Part shown: positions 16,311 through 24,697 of the stretch, one piece after another
How positions within the stretch are numbered: the first letter of the stretch is position 1
Layout: each line of letters opens with the position of its first letter
Assembly (NCBI RefSeq): GCF_014333425.1
Contig: NZ_JACRYT010000001.1
Coordinates: 62,001 to 126,000, forward strand
Reading direction: 5' to 3'
DNA: 64,000 nt
From: Zhenpiania hominis
GTDB taxonomy: Bacteria; Bacillota; Clostridia; Peptostreptococcales; Anaerovoracaceae
Notes under the pieces: model-generated
The model's input: only the letters and a program-made list of their open reading frames with translations
What the model was told of the DNA's origin: nothing
The model's database searches: none
Position numbers and translations under genes: made by a program

Positions 16311-16811
16311 ATGGCAAACGGAATATTTTTTAAAGGAATTGGAACGTTGGAAGATTTAAAACGGCAATACCGGACACTGGCATTGCAGAACCACCCGGAC
16401 AGGGGCGGCGATGTGGAAGTCATGAAAGCAATTAATAACGAATATGACAAACTTTTCGCACAGGTTAAGGATACGCACAAGAACAAAGAAGGGGAAACCT
16501 ACACGAAAGAAAATCCGGAAACAGCGGAAGAATTTAAGGACATCATCGACAAGCTGATTAAAATGCAGGGAGTCGAAATAGAAGTTATAGGCTGTTTCAT
16601 TTGGCTAAGCGGCAACACAAAGGAACATAAAGAAGCCATCAAGGCTCTAGGGTTCCGGTGGCATAGCAAAAAAAAGATGTGGTACAAAGCCCCTGAAGGC
16701 TATAAGAGATGGGGCAAAAAAGAGTACAGTATGAATGAAATCCGTGGAATGTACGGGACAAGCGGGAAATTCCACGGAGAAGAAGATAAAACTTTAAAAT
16801 TGGGGGCATAA
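16311..16811 (+). CDS. DnaJ-like J-domain protein of mobile-element type
   Basis: Protein of 166 residues. The N-terminal J domain (about 5-60) has the HPD motif in NHPDRGG, which stimulates Hsp70 ATPase. The C-terminal domain (about 90-155) carries aromatic motifs GFRWHSKKKMWY and is not part of housekeeping DnaJ; there is no Gly/Phe linker or zinc domain. Such short J proteins occur on ICEs and plasmids, perhaps recruiting DnaK to replication or transfer proteins (inference). AAAAAGGAGG precedes the start. Confidence 0.85.
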   Translation: MANGIFFKGIGTLEDLKRQYRTLALQNHPDRGGDVEVMKAINNEYDKLFAQVKDTHKNKEGETYTKENPETAEEFKDIIDKLIKMQGVEIEVIGCFIWLSGNTKEHKEAIKALGFRWHSKKKMWYKAPEGYKRWGKKEYSMNEIRGMYGTSGKFHGEEDKTLKLGA

Positions 16812-16834
16812 AGCCCCCGGAAGGGAGAAAAGAA

Positions 16835-17092
16835 ATGTTCCAATTAGAAGAAACTGCGTTGCTTGAAAAATTAAAGGAAGCATACGAATCCACAACGCAA
16901 AAAGACAATTATTTTTTTGAGGCAATCAAAGAACTTCAGTGGGATGAAATTTTTAAAGCGGATGGAGAAATCTGTTTCTGCAAAGGCCAATTTTCCTTAA
17001 TTGTGGAGAATCTCAACCCGTTTGAGGAAGCATATCCGCCATCTGTAACCTTTCAAAATGAAGTCATATACTTCCGTCCGCCGGAGCGGTAA
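16835..17092 (+). CDS. Small protein of unknown function
   Basis: Protein of 85 residues, ATG preceded by AAGGGAG. Acidic and soluble, with an amphipathic N-terminal helix and a beta-rich C-terminal half; no recognisable motif. It starts 23 bp after the DnaJ-like gene and is probably in one transcript with it and the next two small genes. Confidence 0.65.
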   Translation: MFQLEETALLEKLKEAYESTTQKDNYFFEAIKELQWDEIFKADGEICFCKGQFSLIVENLNPFEEAYPPSVTFQNEVIYFRPPER

Positions 17093-17114
17093 ATCCGGCA
17101 GAAAGGAAAATACT

Positions 17115-17357
17115 ATGAAATATAAATTAACTTGGAAAGAAAAAGGAAAGAAAAAGGGAGAGCGTTTTTCGATTTTTGTCAAGGCGCAAAATATGGAGAA
17201 GGCCATCGGAAAGGGATTCAAGGAACTCTTTCCATATGAAAGAGAAACCTATTCACTCATAAAATGTGAAACAATAGAAAAGGAAAAAAAGAAAAAAACA
17301 ATAGAGGAACGGTTGTTTTATGCGGCCGTAAAAGAACGAGAGCAGTTTCTTAAATGA
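17115..17357 (+). CDS. Small basic protein of unknown function
   Basis: Protein of 80 residues from ATG 17115, preceded by GAAAGGAAAA. An in-frame start at 17058 lies inside the upstream gene and is less likely. It is very rich in Lys and Glu (TWKEKGKKKGERF), which suggests nucleic-acid contact. Its stop overlaps the start of another small frame (ATGA). Confidence 0.6.
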   Translation: MKYKLTWKEKGKKKGERFSIFVKAQNMEKAIGKGFKELFPYERETYSLIKCETIEKEKKKKTIEERLFYAAVKEREQFLK

Positions 17358-17494
17358 AAATGGCGGGAACCTATGAAAATCAGGCCATACAAGAACAAAA
17401 ACAGCGTTCCTGGGTACTATATGAGGTAATCCAAAAGGCAGATTTAATCTGCGAATATCATGAATATCAAATCGAACATTTAAAACGGCTTTAA
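17354..17494 (+). CDS. 46-residue ORF coupled to the upstream gene
   Basis: ATG at 17354 overlaps the upstream TGA (ATGA coupling) and the frame runs 46 codons to TAA 17492-17494, inside a terminator stem. The product is rich in Gln, Glu and Tyr with a helical pattern (YENQAIQEQKQRSWVLYEV). Evidence is only the coupling and the exact fit between gene and terminator. Confidence 0.45.
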   Translation: MKMAGTYENQAIQEQKQRSWVLYEVIQKADLICEYHEYQIEHLKRL

Positions 17495-17504
17495 GCCGTT
17501 TTTT
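17482..17504. terminator. Intrinsic terminator after the small-ORF cluster
   Basis: AACGGCTT/AAGCCGTT followed by TTTT on the + strand and preceded by AAAA, so it could stop transcripts from both sides. Confidence 0.78.
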
Positions 17505-17521
17505 CGTCGAAAAAAAGGATT

Positions 17522-17782
17522 GGTTTGCACATGCAAACCTTCAATGGGTATTTCGCAAAGCGGGAGCTATGCCGGCGAAATGACTACTAGCTGCAGTCCG
17601 CTCACCTGCGGCCTGCAGGAACCAGTTGGCATCCAGACGCTCAATAGATTCTTTCGGGCCTCTTGACGGACCCTGCAGAATCAGCGCCTGGATACCGAAC
17701 TGGTTGTTCTATTTGAAACCTGCCTGAAAAAGAAAGAGTAAGCAGGAAAACAAGAAAAAGGTAGCGTTTGCAATCGCAAACG
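17522..17782 (-). repeat. Structured repeat 'motif B', copy 4 (reverse strand) with bounding hairpins
   Basis: The core (17591-17704) is close to copy 3 but has paired changes in the stem: TCCAGGCGC with GCGTCTGGA in place of GCCAGGCGC with GCGCCTGGC. The apical loop CGTCAAGA and the second hairpin with loop AGGTGA are unchanged. It is bounded by GGTTTGCA/TGCAAACC (17522-17539) and CGTTTGC/GCAAACG (17765-17782). The right bounding hairpin lies about 15-20 bp from the first sequence of the truncated chromosomal gene. Confidence 0.7.
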
Positions 17783-17799
17783 TTCCTGTATAAATATAG

Positions 17800-18405
17800 G
17801 TTCGGTTTCTTTCGGAAACCGTCCATTATAAACAGGATAAGGGTTTTTATGACAACACAGGGGGCGGACTTACCATTAGCGGAGGCGAGCTCCTTATGCA
17901 GGCGGAAGCCGCGGAACGGCTCATCGACGAAGCGGGCCGCCGCGGAATAAGCGTGTGCCTGGATACATCGGGATACGGCGATTCCCAGGCGCTCATGACA
18001 ATGGCGCGCAAAGAGAATGTGGCTTACATCCTTTATGATATGAAAGCTATAGATGATGAAGTACATAAAGCCTATACGGGCGTAAGCAATAAACGAATCC
18101 TGGAAAATCTTGAAATGCTGGCAACGGACAGCCGCGCGAGTGGAAAGCTGATTCTGCGGATGCCTTTGATAAAAGGCGTAAACGACAGCGAGGAGATGAT
18201 CCGGCGGACTGGGGAATTTTACAGGAAACTGGGGATTCGGCGGGTGAATCTGCTGCCTTATCACAACTTTGGCATAAGCAAGAAAAGAAATGTGGGCGGC
18301 GAGCAGGAAGCCTTTGAGCAGCCGGCAAAAGAGCGCCTGACAGAAATCGAAATTTATTTTCAAAATGAGATAAATTTAAGTGTGGAAGTATTGGGAGACA
18401 AATAG
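17800..18405 (+). pseudogene. 3' remnant of a glycyl-radical-enzyme activating protein
   Basis: The frame begins abruptly about 17 bp after the last motif B hairpin. It reads FYDNTGGGLTISGGE (17845 onward), the SAM-binding region of PflA-type activases, and continues to a normal C-terminus (PLIKGVNDSEE, NLLPYHNFG). The radical-SAM cluster motif CxxxCxxC, which lies in the first 40 residues of these proteins of about 300, is missing and no start with a ribosome site is present. The gene was cut by the accessory region or by a deletion. The partner glycyl radical enzyme is not in the window. Confidence 0.82.
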
Positions 18406-18434
18406 GGAAAATCACAACTAGGAGAGGAAAATCA

Positions 18435-19847
18435 ATGGATGGAACAAATTTGGGAATTCTTACACTGATACCGGCGCTGAGCTTTCTGGTGTTCGCGCTG
18501 GTGACCAAGAAATGTATCCTGAGCATTATGCTGTCGGGTATGCTGGGATATATCTTCTACTACAAGGCATCTTTTTTCATGCCTATGATGGACGCGCTGT
18601 TGGAAGCAACCTGCGACGGAGATAACAATTATATTGTTATTATCTGCCTGCTCTTCGGATGCTTTGTGCAGCTTTTGCGTCAGTCAAAAGGCGCGCTGGC
18701 CGTTGTCGATTTGGCGCGGAAATATATCAAAACGGAAAAACAGGTGCTGCTGCTGACCTGGATTTGCGGTATCATTATCTTTATCGACGACTATCTGAGT
18801 ATCTTGGTTACCGCGAACTGCGTGATTAGCCTCGCGGACGAACACAAAACGCCGAGAGAAATGCTGTGCTATATTATTAACACTACATCAGCGCCGGTAT
18901 GCTTAATCATTCCGATCTCCGCATGGGTCGTATTCTTTTCGGGCGTATTTGAACAGCAGAAAGAAGCGGCTGTAGTAGGAAGCAGCGCCATGGATATTTA
19001 TTATCACATCATGCCTTATTTCTTCTACCCCTTCCTATGCGTTATCTTCGTACTGCTGGTAATCTTGGGAATCGTGCCGAAACTGGGAGGTATCAAAAAG
19101 GCTTACAAGAGAGTGGAAGAGACAGGTCAGCTGTGGCCGCCGTCCAGTAATATGCAGAACCAGGGCGATGAGCTGGGCGAAGTCATGGGGGCTATCACAG
19201 ATGACAGTCAGAAAGAAGAAAAGGAGATCAAGCCACACCTGTGGGCGTTCGCAGTGCCGATGATTGTGGTTATTGCTGTAACTTTATGGCTGGATGACAT
19301 TCTTTACGGCGTGGCTTGCGGTATCTTTGCCTGCTTTGTACTGTTTGTTCCCACAAGAATCATGAGTATCGGAAAATTCTGCGACGCATGCTATAAGGGA
19401 CTTGAGGATATGTTGTTTATAGCGGTAGTGCTGGTTACCTCGCTGTTCTACAGAGATTCCATTGATCTGATCGGCCTGCCGGATTATTTGATCGATGTGG
19501 CGGGGCCGTACATGAGCGCGGCATGGCTGCCCGCGATTGCCTTTATCCTCATCGGACTGGTATGCTTTGCGACAGGAAATATCTGGAGCGTTCCAGCGGT
19601 TTGTACGCCAATTATCCTGCCCATGGCGGTTGCTTGCGGTGCGAGCATTCCCCTCACGCTGGGCGCCATTATTTCAGCCGCCTGCTTTGGCGCGCAGGCC
19701 TGCTTCTATTCCGACGTAACGCTACTGTCGGCTTCGGCCTGTAGAATCAACAACGTCGATTACGCGGTGGCGCAGCTTCCTTATATTGGGATTGTTACCG
19801 CAATTACTTTCGTCGGATATGTCGTCGCGGGTTTCGCGATGTCATAG
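18435..19847 (+). CDS. NhaC-family Na+/H+ antiporter-like transporter
   Basis: Protein of 470 residues with about ten to twelve hydrophobic segments across its length and a cytoplasmic hydrophilic loop at about 220-265. The segment IIFIDDYLSILVTANCV with its buried acidic pair fits the NhaC/arginine-antiporter-like superfamily. GGAGAGG precedes the ATG. It follows the activase remnant by 29 bp, so it was probably in one operon with a glycyl radical enzyme and may have moved that enzyme's substrate or product. Substrate unknown. Confidence 0.82.
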   Translation: MDGTNLGILTLIPALSFLVFALVTKKCILSIMLSGMLGYIFYYKASFFMPMMDALLEATCDGDNNYIVIICLLFGCFVQLLRQSKGALAVVDLARKYIKTEKQVLLLTWICGIIIFIDDYLSILVTANCVISLADEHKTPREMLCYIINTTSAPVCLIIPISAWVVFFSGVFEQQKEAAVVGSSAMDIYYHIMPYFFYPFLCVIFVLLVILGIVPKLGGIKKAYKRVEETGQLWPPSSNMQNQGDELGEVMGAITDDSQKEEKEIKPHLWAFAVPMIVVIAVTLWLDDILYGVACGIFACFVLFVPTRIMSIGKFCDACYKGLEDMLFIAVVLVTSLFYRDSIDLIGLPDYLIDVAGPYMSAAWLPAIAFILIGLVCFATGNIWSVPAVCTPIILPMAVACGASIPLTLGAIISAACFGAQACFYSDVTLLSASACRINNVDYAVAQLPYIGIVTAITFVGYVVAGFAMS

Positions 19848-19870
19848 ACCGATAAACTGGGAAATGAATA

Positions 19871-19927
19871 AAAAACTTCAGGCTGTAGATGATACGCTAT
19901 GCTATGATCCGGGTCTGAAGTTTTTTT
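19871..19927 (+). terminator. Intrinsic terminator after the transporter
   Basis: AAAAACTTCAG (19871-19881) pairs with CTGAAGTTTTT (from 19915), with a long loop and a T-run. It lies 23 bp after the stop. Confidence 0.75.
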
Positions 19928-20084
19928 ATTGTGGATAACAGAACTAATGTTATTTTAGTGCCTAATCTAATTCGCGGATCTGCGTTTGTTCAATTTCATG
20001 ATAGATTCGATATTCCTGATATTCATTCCTTCGAATCTGTACCTTGCAAAAAGTTGTTTTGACAACATCAAGGGGCGGAGGTAA

Positions 20085-21525
20085 AATAATTATGGATATA
20101 ATTTTACAATCGAAACCGATAAATCCAATACAGCGGTGGACTATAACAGAATCTTGGAAGGGCAGGACAGTGAAGCGGATATTCCTTTTGGTATTAATAT
20201 TTCCGGAAGCGGCTGGCAGAATATCAATACTTCAGGAGATGGAGAAGCCAATCTGAAAGCCATTCTGGATAAAGTTTCCGTACAGGATGAGAGCGGAAAC
20301 AAGCTTGTTTCCGGAACAGATCTAATTGATACAAGTAAGGCTTTAACTGAAGAATATGTGCAGGCTGTGATAGCTGAAAATTCTGCAAGTGCGATTCGTT
20401 TTGGACCGGGAGAATGGTATATTGTTTACAATAATATTAAAAAAGGTGGCTATGCCACAGGTGTAAGTAACTCGGGAAAAGGGATTACACGGGGAGTGGA
20501 TATGAATCTTAAGGTTCCCGCCGGAACACTGGAAGCAGGGAAAACATATAAGATTGTTTTTGAATCAGGAATCGAGAGCGGGGTCGGATCTTCTGCGGCA
20601 AACGCAAGTACGAAAACCGTAGTATTTGAATTTAAAACAAAATCTGTCAATGTACCAGTTACGTCTGTTACAGTAACGCCTTCCGGGAAAACGCTAACAG
20701 TAGGTAAAACTGTGACTTTGTCCGTTGTGGTAGCTCCACAGAATGCCACAAATAAGGAAGTAAGCTGGACATCTTCAAACAGCAGTATTGCCTCCGTAGA
20801 CGAAAACGGCACTGTAACTGCCATTTCTCCGGGGACAGCTGTAATAACAGCTACTGCTGGTGGTGAAAACGAGGTGAACGGACGAGCCATTATTACAGTC
20901 GAGAAAAAAGAGATTTTAGAAGGAACGGAGCCGTTAAATCAAGCACCAGTGCTTATGGCTAAATCGGTATATCGTACAAAAACTTCAAATACAATCACCT
21001 GGACAAAAGTGAAAGGTGCATCTGGTTATTATATTTACAATGCCAGATGCAACCACAGCGGCAAAGTCTGCAAGTTAAAAAGAGTAAAAACGATCAAAAA
21101 TAATAAAACGCGGAAGTGTGTTGTTCGTAATCTGAAAAAAGGTAAGAACTATAAATTCAAAGTAGCAGCCTATGCGGTTGTGAACGGGAAGAAAAAAGTA
21201 ATAGCAACAAGTTATATTGGGCACTATATTGCGAATAAGAGTAGCGCGAGGGCAACCAATCCTAAGAAAATTACCGCAGTCTCTAAAAAAATAACACTGA
21301 AAACAGGAAAAACAAAAAAAGCAACTGTTAAGATTAAAAAGACAGCTGCTTCGAAATCATTATTGAGTCCGTCTCATGTAAAAAGGGTAAGATATAAAAC
21401 CAGCGACAGTACAGTGGCAGTTGTAAACAAGAACGGAAAAATTACGGCAAAAAAAGCGGGAACTTGTAATGTTTACGCAGTTGCCGCAAACGGGCGCTGG
21501 GCTGATACAGGTAACCGTAAAATAA
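20085..21525 (+). pseudogene. Decayed secreted protein with Ig-like (Big_2) and fibronectin-like domains
   Basis: The coherent protein frame starts right after a stop at 20082-20084, reading YNFTIETDKSN with no signal peptide, so the 5' end is lost. It contains a Big_2-type repeat (VTVTPSGKTLTVGKTVTLSV then ISPGTAVITA, about 20660-20910), a fibronectin III-like unit (ITWTKVKGASGYYIYN, about 20990-21240) and a second Big_2-like unit. Near 21500 the frame shifts: one base off, the sequence reads IQVTVK and stops at 21523-21525, the expected end. Read uninterrupted, the frame instead overruns into the next gene. GTG 20136 would give a 507-residue product, but two defects make a working gene unlikely. 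Confidence 0.68.
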
Positions 21526-21552
21526 CCAATGAACCGAAAAGGAGCGATAGAT

Positions 21553-23961
21553 ATGAACGTACAAAACAAAAAACACATTGCACTGCAGTGTCTGATACTG
21601 CTTGGCGCGCTGTTTTGCATCTTGCTGCTGTCGCCGGAAATTGTCCGGGCGGAGGATGACCCGGTTTCCGCCAAAAGCATTGAGGTCTACAGTGGTCCAC
21701 GGCAGATTGGTGTAATAGAAGGTGAGACCTATGTTCCCTATGGCGTGAGTGTCAATGTGACCACCGGAAATGATGCTTCCGGGTATACCAAAAGAATGGG
21801 CGTGCAGGTGTTCAAAAACGGGGAGATCCAGGAAGGTTTCTCTTATTCCCAGAGCGATGTGAAGAATGGAAAAATGACGGAAACGATTTCCTATACAGAG
21901 GGAGACAAAACAGTATCAGATTCCTTTGAGGTTGATGTGATTGCCAGAGATTTTCTTCCAGATCTGGGGAGCGACGGCTTTTACGAGATCGGAACGCCTG
22001 ATGAACTGACAGCTTTTTCTCTGATGGTAGGGGCTGCGGGCAAAACGGATATCAATGGCAGGCTCACTGCGGATATCGATCTGACGGGGACAGATTACCA
22101 GCCGATAGGACAGTATTACACGGAGGCCCGTCCATCTGCCAATACGACGAGCAACTGCATTGGCGGATCCTATTTTCTGGATTATTCGGGAACTTTTGAC
22201 GGAAACGGCAAGACCGTGACAATGGATTTGGAAAGCAACCGGTGTGCGGCGCTGATTGGTACAGCGGAAGGCGCGACTGTTAAAAATGTTACCGTCGATG
22301 GTAGCATTCAGGCGCGTTCCACCGGATATACGGCAGTGGGAGCTGGGATTGTCGCCCTCGCGTCTTCTTCTGATGACGAGGTTACGACGATTGAAAATTG
22401 TGTAAACCGGGCGGAGATAAACTCCCAGTTTACTGCCGGTGGAATTGCCGCTTCTGGAGGGAGTGCGGTAAAGATAATCAACTGCACAAATTACGGAGAC
22501 GTTTATGCGAGCGGCGGAAACTCCGGCGGAATTGTCGGACATGGAAATGCGAAAGAATGTGCCAATTACGGGGATGTATCCGGCAAACTGTCGCATATTG
22601 GAGGCATTGTCGGAACAGGCAGCGCGACTAGCTGCCTGAATATGGGCAGCATTGAACAGGAAGCCAGCAAATATACGAATGTGGGTGGGATCATCGGAAC
22701 GGTATCCAGCTCTGTCTACAAGCTGGAAAATTGTGTAAATGCGGGAAATGTCACAGGACCTTACTCCGTCGGTGGAATTGCCGGCATGATCGATTCTGGC
22801 ACCAAAACGGTTTCCAACTGTTATAATTATGGGACAATTTCCTGCAATTATGAAAACAATCCTTCCAGATACGGCGGTGTCGCGGGGGTCGTGGGAATTC
22901 AGTCCACGACCCTTCTACAGCTGGATATCACCGGGTGCTACAATTTGGGTTCCATTGTTCATGGGAAAGGGCAAACCGGCGCTATTTTAGGGTATACTGG
23001 AAACCTTCCGTCAAGCTACCCAAACCGGGATACGGTGGAATGTCTATACACCGTGTCAGACTGTTACTACATAGACGGAACTGCGAAATCCGTCATTGGA
23101 TTTGTCGGATCCGAAAAGAACATAACGGATCAGTCGACTGCGCTTTCCATCGGAGAGATGATTGCGGCAATTCAGTCGAAAGCGGAGGACAGTGCGCTGC
23201 CATACAGCGACACACAGCTGCAGGTTTTAAATCAATTTTTGGATCAGGAAAATCAGAATGCGGCAGATGCCGTGATTTCCCGCATTGACGCGCTGGGCAC
23301 AATTACGCTGAACAGTGAAAGTGCTGTCAGCGCGGCGCGGAATCTGTATGACGCACTGACCCGGGAGCAGAAGGAACTGGTTACCAATTACAGCAAACTG
23401 ACTGCTGCGGAAACAACGCTGCAGACCTTGAAGGAGAGGCAGACAAGAGCAGAAGCAAAAAGAGTGTTATTCCGTACTGCGAAACTGTCGCTTTCCGCGA
23501 CAACATATACTTACACCGGAAAGGCCAGGACACCGGAAGTAACCGGTCTGGAAGGCTTAGTGAAAAATATCGATTATACTGTCGGTTATCGGAATCATGT
23601 GAAGACCGGAAAAGCGACCGTCATAATTACTGGAAAAGGCGATTGTGCAGGTCTAAGCAGAAGCATTTCTTTCCGCATTGTTCCGCAAAAAGCCGCGATC
23701 CAAAAGTTGAAAAAAGGTAAAAAGTCCATGCAGGTGCGAATTGCCAGTCAGAAAAAGGCCGGTGTGACCGGCTATCAGATCTCCTACAGATATGGGAAAA
23801 AAGGAGCCTTCAAAACAATAGTCACAACAAAAACTGTAAAGAAAATCCGAAAACTTAAAAATAAAAAATATTATTATGTGAAAGTACGTGCCTATAAAAA
23901 AATTGATGGGAAGAAATATTACGGCAGATACAGCAAGGCGAAGAAAATAAAAGTACAGTAG
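21553..23961 (+). CDS. Secreted surface protein with GLUG-like repeats and fibronectin-like C-terminus
   Basis: Protein of 802 residues. ATG 21553 is chosen because AAAGGAG lies upstream and a signal peptide follows (HIALQCLILLGALFCILLL, cut near VRAED). Residues about 140-510 hold many repeats of the type TVKNVTVDGSI, GGIVG and NCVNAGNVTG, typical of GLUG repeats forming a beta-solenoid. A helical stretch lies at about 560-640. The end has a YTYTGKARTPEVTG unit and a fibronectin-like lysine-rich domain. No LPXTG motif or S-layer repeat is visible, so attachment is unclear; adhesion is a plausible role. A terminator follows. Confidence 0.8.
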   Translation: MNVQNKKHIALQCLILLGALFCILLLSPEIVRAEDDPVSAKSIEVYSGPRQIGVIEGETYVPYGVSVNVTTGNDASGYTKRMGVQVFKNGEIQEGFSYSQSDVKNGKMTETISYTEGDKTVSDSFEVDVIARDFLPDLGSDGFYEIGTPDELTAFSLMVGAAGKTDINGRLTADIDLTGTDYQPIGQYYTEARPSANTTSNCIGGSYFLDYSGTFDGNGKTVTMDLESNRCAALIGTAEGATVKNVTVDGSIQARSTGYTAVGAGIVALASSSDDEVTTIENCVNRAEINSQFTAGGIAASGGSAVKIINCTNYGDVYASGGNSGGIVGHGNAKECANYGDVSGKLSHIGGIVGTGSATSCLNMGSIEQEASKYTNVGGIIGTVSSSVYKLENCVNAGNVTGPYSVGGIAGMIDSGTKTVSNCYNYGTISCNYENNPSRYGGVAGVVGIQSTTLLQLDITGCYNLGSIVHGKGQTGAILGYTGNLPSSYPNRDTVECLYTVSDCYYIDGTAKSVIGFVGSEKNITDQSTALSIGEMIAAIQSKAEDSALPYSDTQLQVLNQFLDQENQNAADAVISRIDALGTITLNSESAVSAARNLYDALTREQKELVTNYSKLTAAETTLQTLKERQTRAEAKRVLFRTAKLSLSATTYTYTGKARTPEVTGLEGLVKNIDYTVGYRNHVKTGKATVIITGKGDCAGLSRSISFRIVPQKAAIQKLKKGKKSMQVRIASQKKAGVTGYQISYRYGKKGAFKTIVTTKTVKKIRKLKNKKYYYVKVRAYKKIDGKKYYGRYSKAKKIKVQ

Positions 23962-23976
23962 AGTTATAATACGTAT

Positions 23977-24023
23977 AGAGGGTGCCTCAAAGCCATGAAT
24001 TTCAGCTTTGGGGCACTCTTTTT
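23977..24023 (+). terminator. Intrinsic terminator after the GLUG-like protein gene
   Basis: AGAGGGTGCCTCAAAGC pairs with GCTTTGGGGCACTCT, followed by TTTTT. Confidence 0.82.
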
Positions 24024-24069
24024 CACAGCGGCAGTAGAAATATAATCTCAAAAAAATAGTTTGGATTGT

Positions 24070-24096
24070 TTATATATAGCATAAAACTGCCGATAT
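24070..24096 (+). promoter_or_regulatory. Sigma-28-like site pointing antisense into the hemerythrin gene
   Basis: TTAT, a 15-bp spacer and GCCGATAT. The -10 box matches the Firmicutes flagellar sigma consensus exactly; the -35 box (normally TAAA) is weak but equals the box seen before the chemoreceptor gene. No gene starts close downstream on this strand, so a transcript would run antisense through the hemerythrin gene toward 24698. Confidence 0.4.
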
Positions 24097-24133
24097 TTAT
24101 AGAAAGGATACTTGTAAAGCAGGTTTTGTAGAA

Positions 24134-24535
24134 TCACGAAGAAGCTTTGATATGATCGGCAATACGCTTATCATCCATTCGGATATGTGTAATCAGAACT
24201 CCGATGATTTCATTTAGTTTTCCAAGGGTTGCGATAGTAGCTCCAGTATTGATGATTTGGTTTTCAACCTGAGTAAGTTTCTGTTTGTACTGCTCGTGGA
24301 ACTGTCTGTGGGCAGAATAGCCAGGATATTTGCTTTGTATCTGGAGTTGTTCCTCATCGCGAAAATGTTTGGCCACATAATCGTTTAGAAAACGAACTGT
24401 TTTTTCGATTAAATCGCGTCCCTTTCCTTGGGAACAGGCATCCATTAGTTTATTTACTGCATCGAAAAGTTGTCTATGTTCATTATCGATCAGTGCGTTT
24501 CCGGTTTCTAAGTCTTTCGTTAATGTGTATTTCAT
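24134..24535 (-). CDS. Bacteriohemerythrin
   Basis: Protein of 133 residues with the family's iron ligands in order: H in NEHRQLF (about 20), HFRDEE (about 57-62), H in YSAHRQFHEQY (about 73-77), and HIRMDD near the end (about 117-122). It forms a four-helix bundle with a di-iron site binding oxygen. In anaerobic motile bacteria it is thought to carry or scavenge O2. A ribosome site AAGGAGG and a sigma-A-like promoter lie upstream. No other gene shares the transcript. Confidence 0.93.
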   Translation of the reverse strand: MKYTLTKDLETGNALIDNEHRQLFDAVNKLMDACSQGKGRDLIEKTVRFLNDYVAKHFRDEEQLQIQSKYPGYSAHRQFHEQYKQKLTQVENQIINTGATIATLGKLNEIIGVLITHIRMDDKRIADHIKASS

Positions 24536-24579
24536 AACGATTCCTCCTTAATAATTAGTATTTGTTAAGAACTATTATT

Positions 24580-24608
24580 AATATAGCTTGAAAAAGAGGA
24601 AAATGCAA
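24580..24608 (-). promoter_or_regulatory. Sigma-A-like promoter of the hemerythrin gene
   Basis: On the minus strand: TTGCAT (24608-24603), a 17-bp spacer, then TATATT (24585-24580), about 45 bp before the ATG. Spacing is optimal and both boxes are close to consensus. Confidence 0.7.
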
Positions 24609-24697
24609 GTACTGTACCTAAAGTTTTTAAAAAAGTTTACAAAATCTAGTAATAGCAATGGTAATAGTAAAGAAAGGGGTAGTACAAAAGATTTAAA

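Noticed and set aside
14302..17704. Motif B as integron attC sites
   Set aside because: Length and inverted-repeat form are similar, but the R'/R'' core sequences (GTTRRRY/RYYYAAC) are not present, spacing of bulges differs, and no integrase gene is seen in the window.
14302..17704. Motif B as a CRISPR array
   Set aside because: Copies are about 114 bp, in both orientations, with unequal gaps filled by genes, and no cas genes are present.
20001..20037. Inverted repeat AGATTCG/CGAATCT in the gap before the decayed surface gene
   Set aside because: Only 7 bp arms with a 23-bp loop and no T-run; too weak to call a site.
22261..23000. Tandem repeats in the secreted protein as a possible DNA-level repeat array
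   Set aside because: Similarity is at the protein level (GLUG-like GGIVG/NYG units); codons differ between units, so it is not a slippage-prone DNA repeat.
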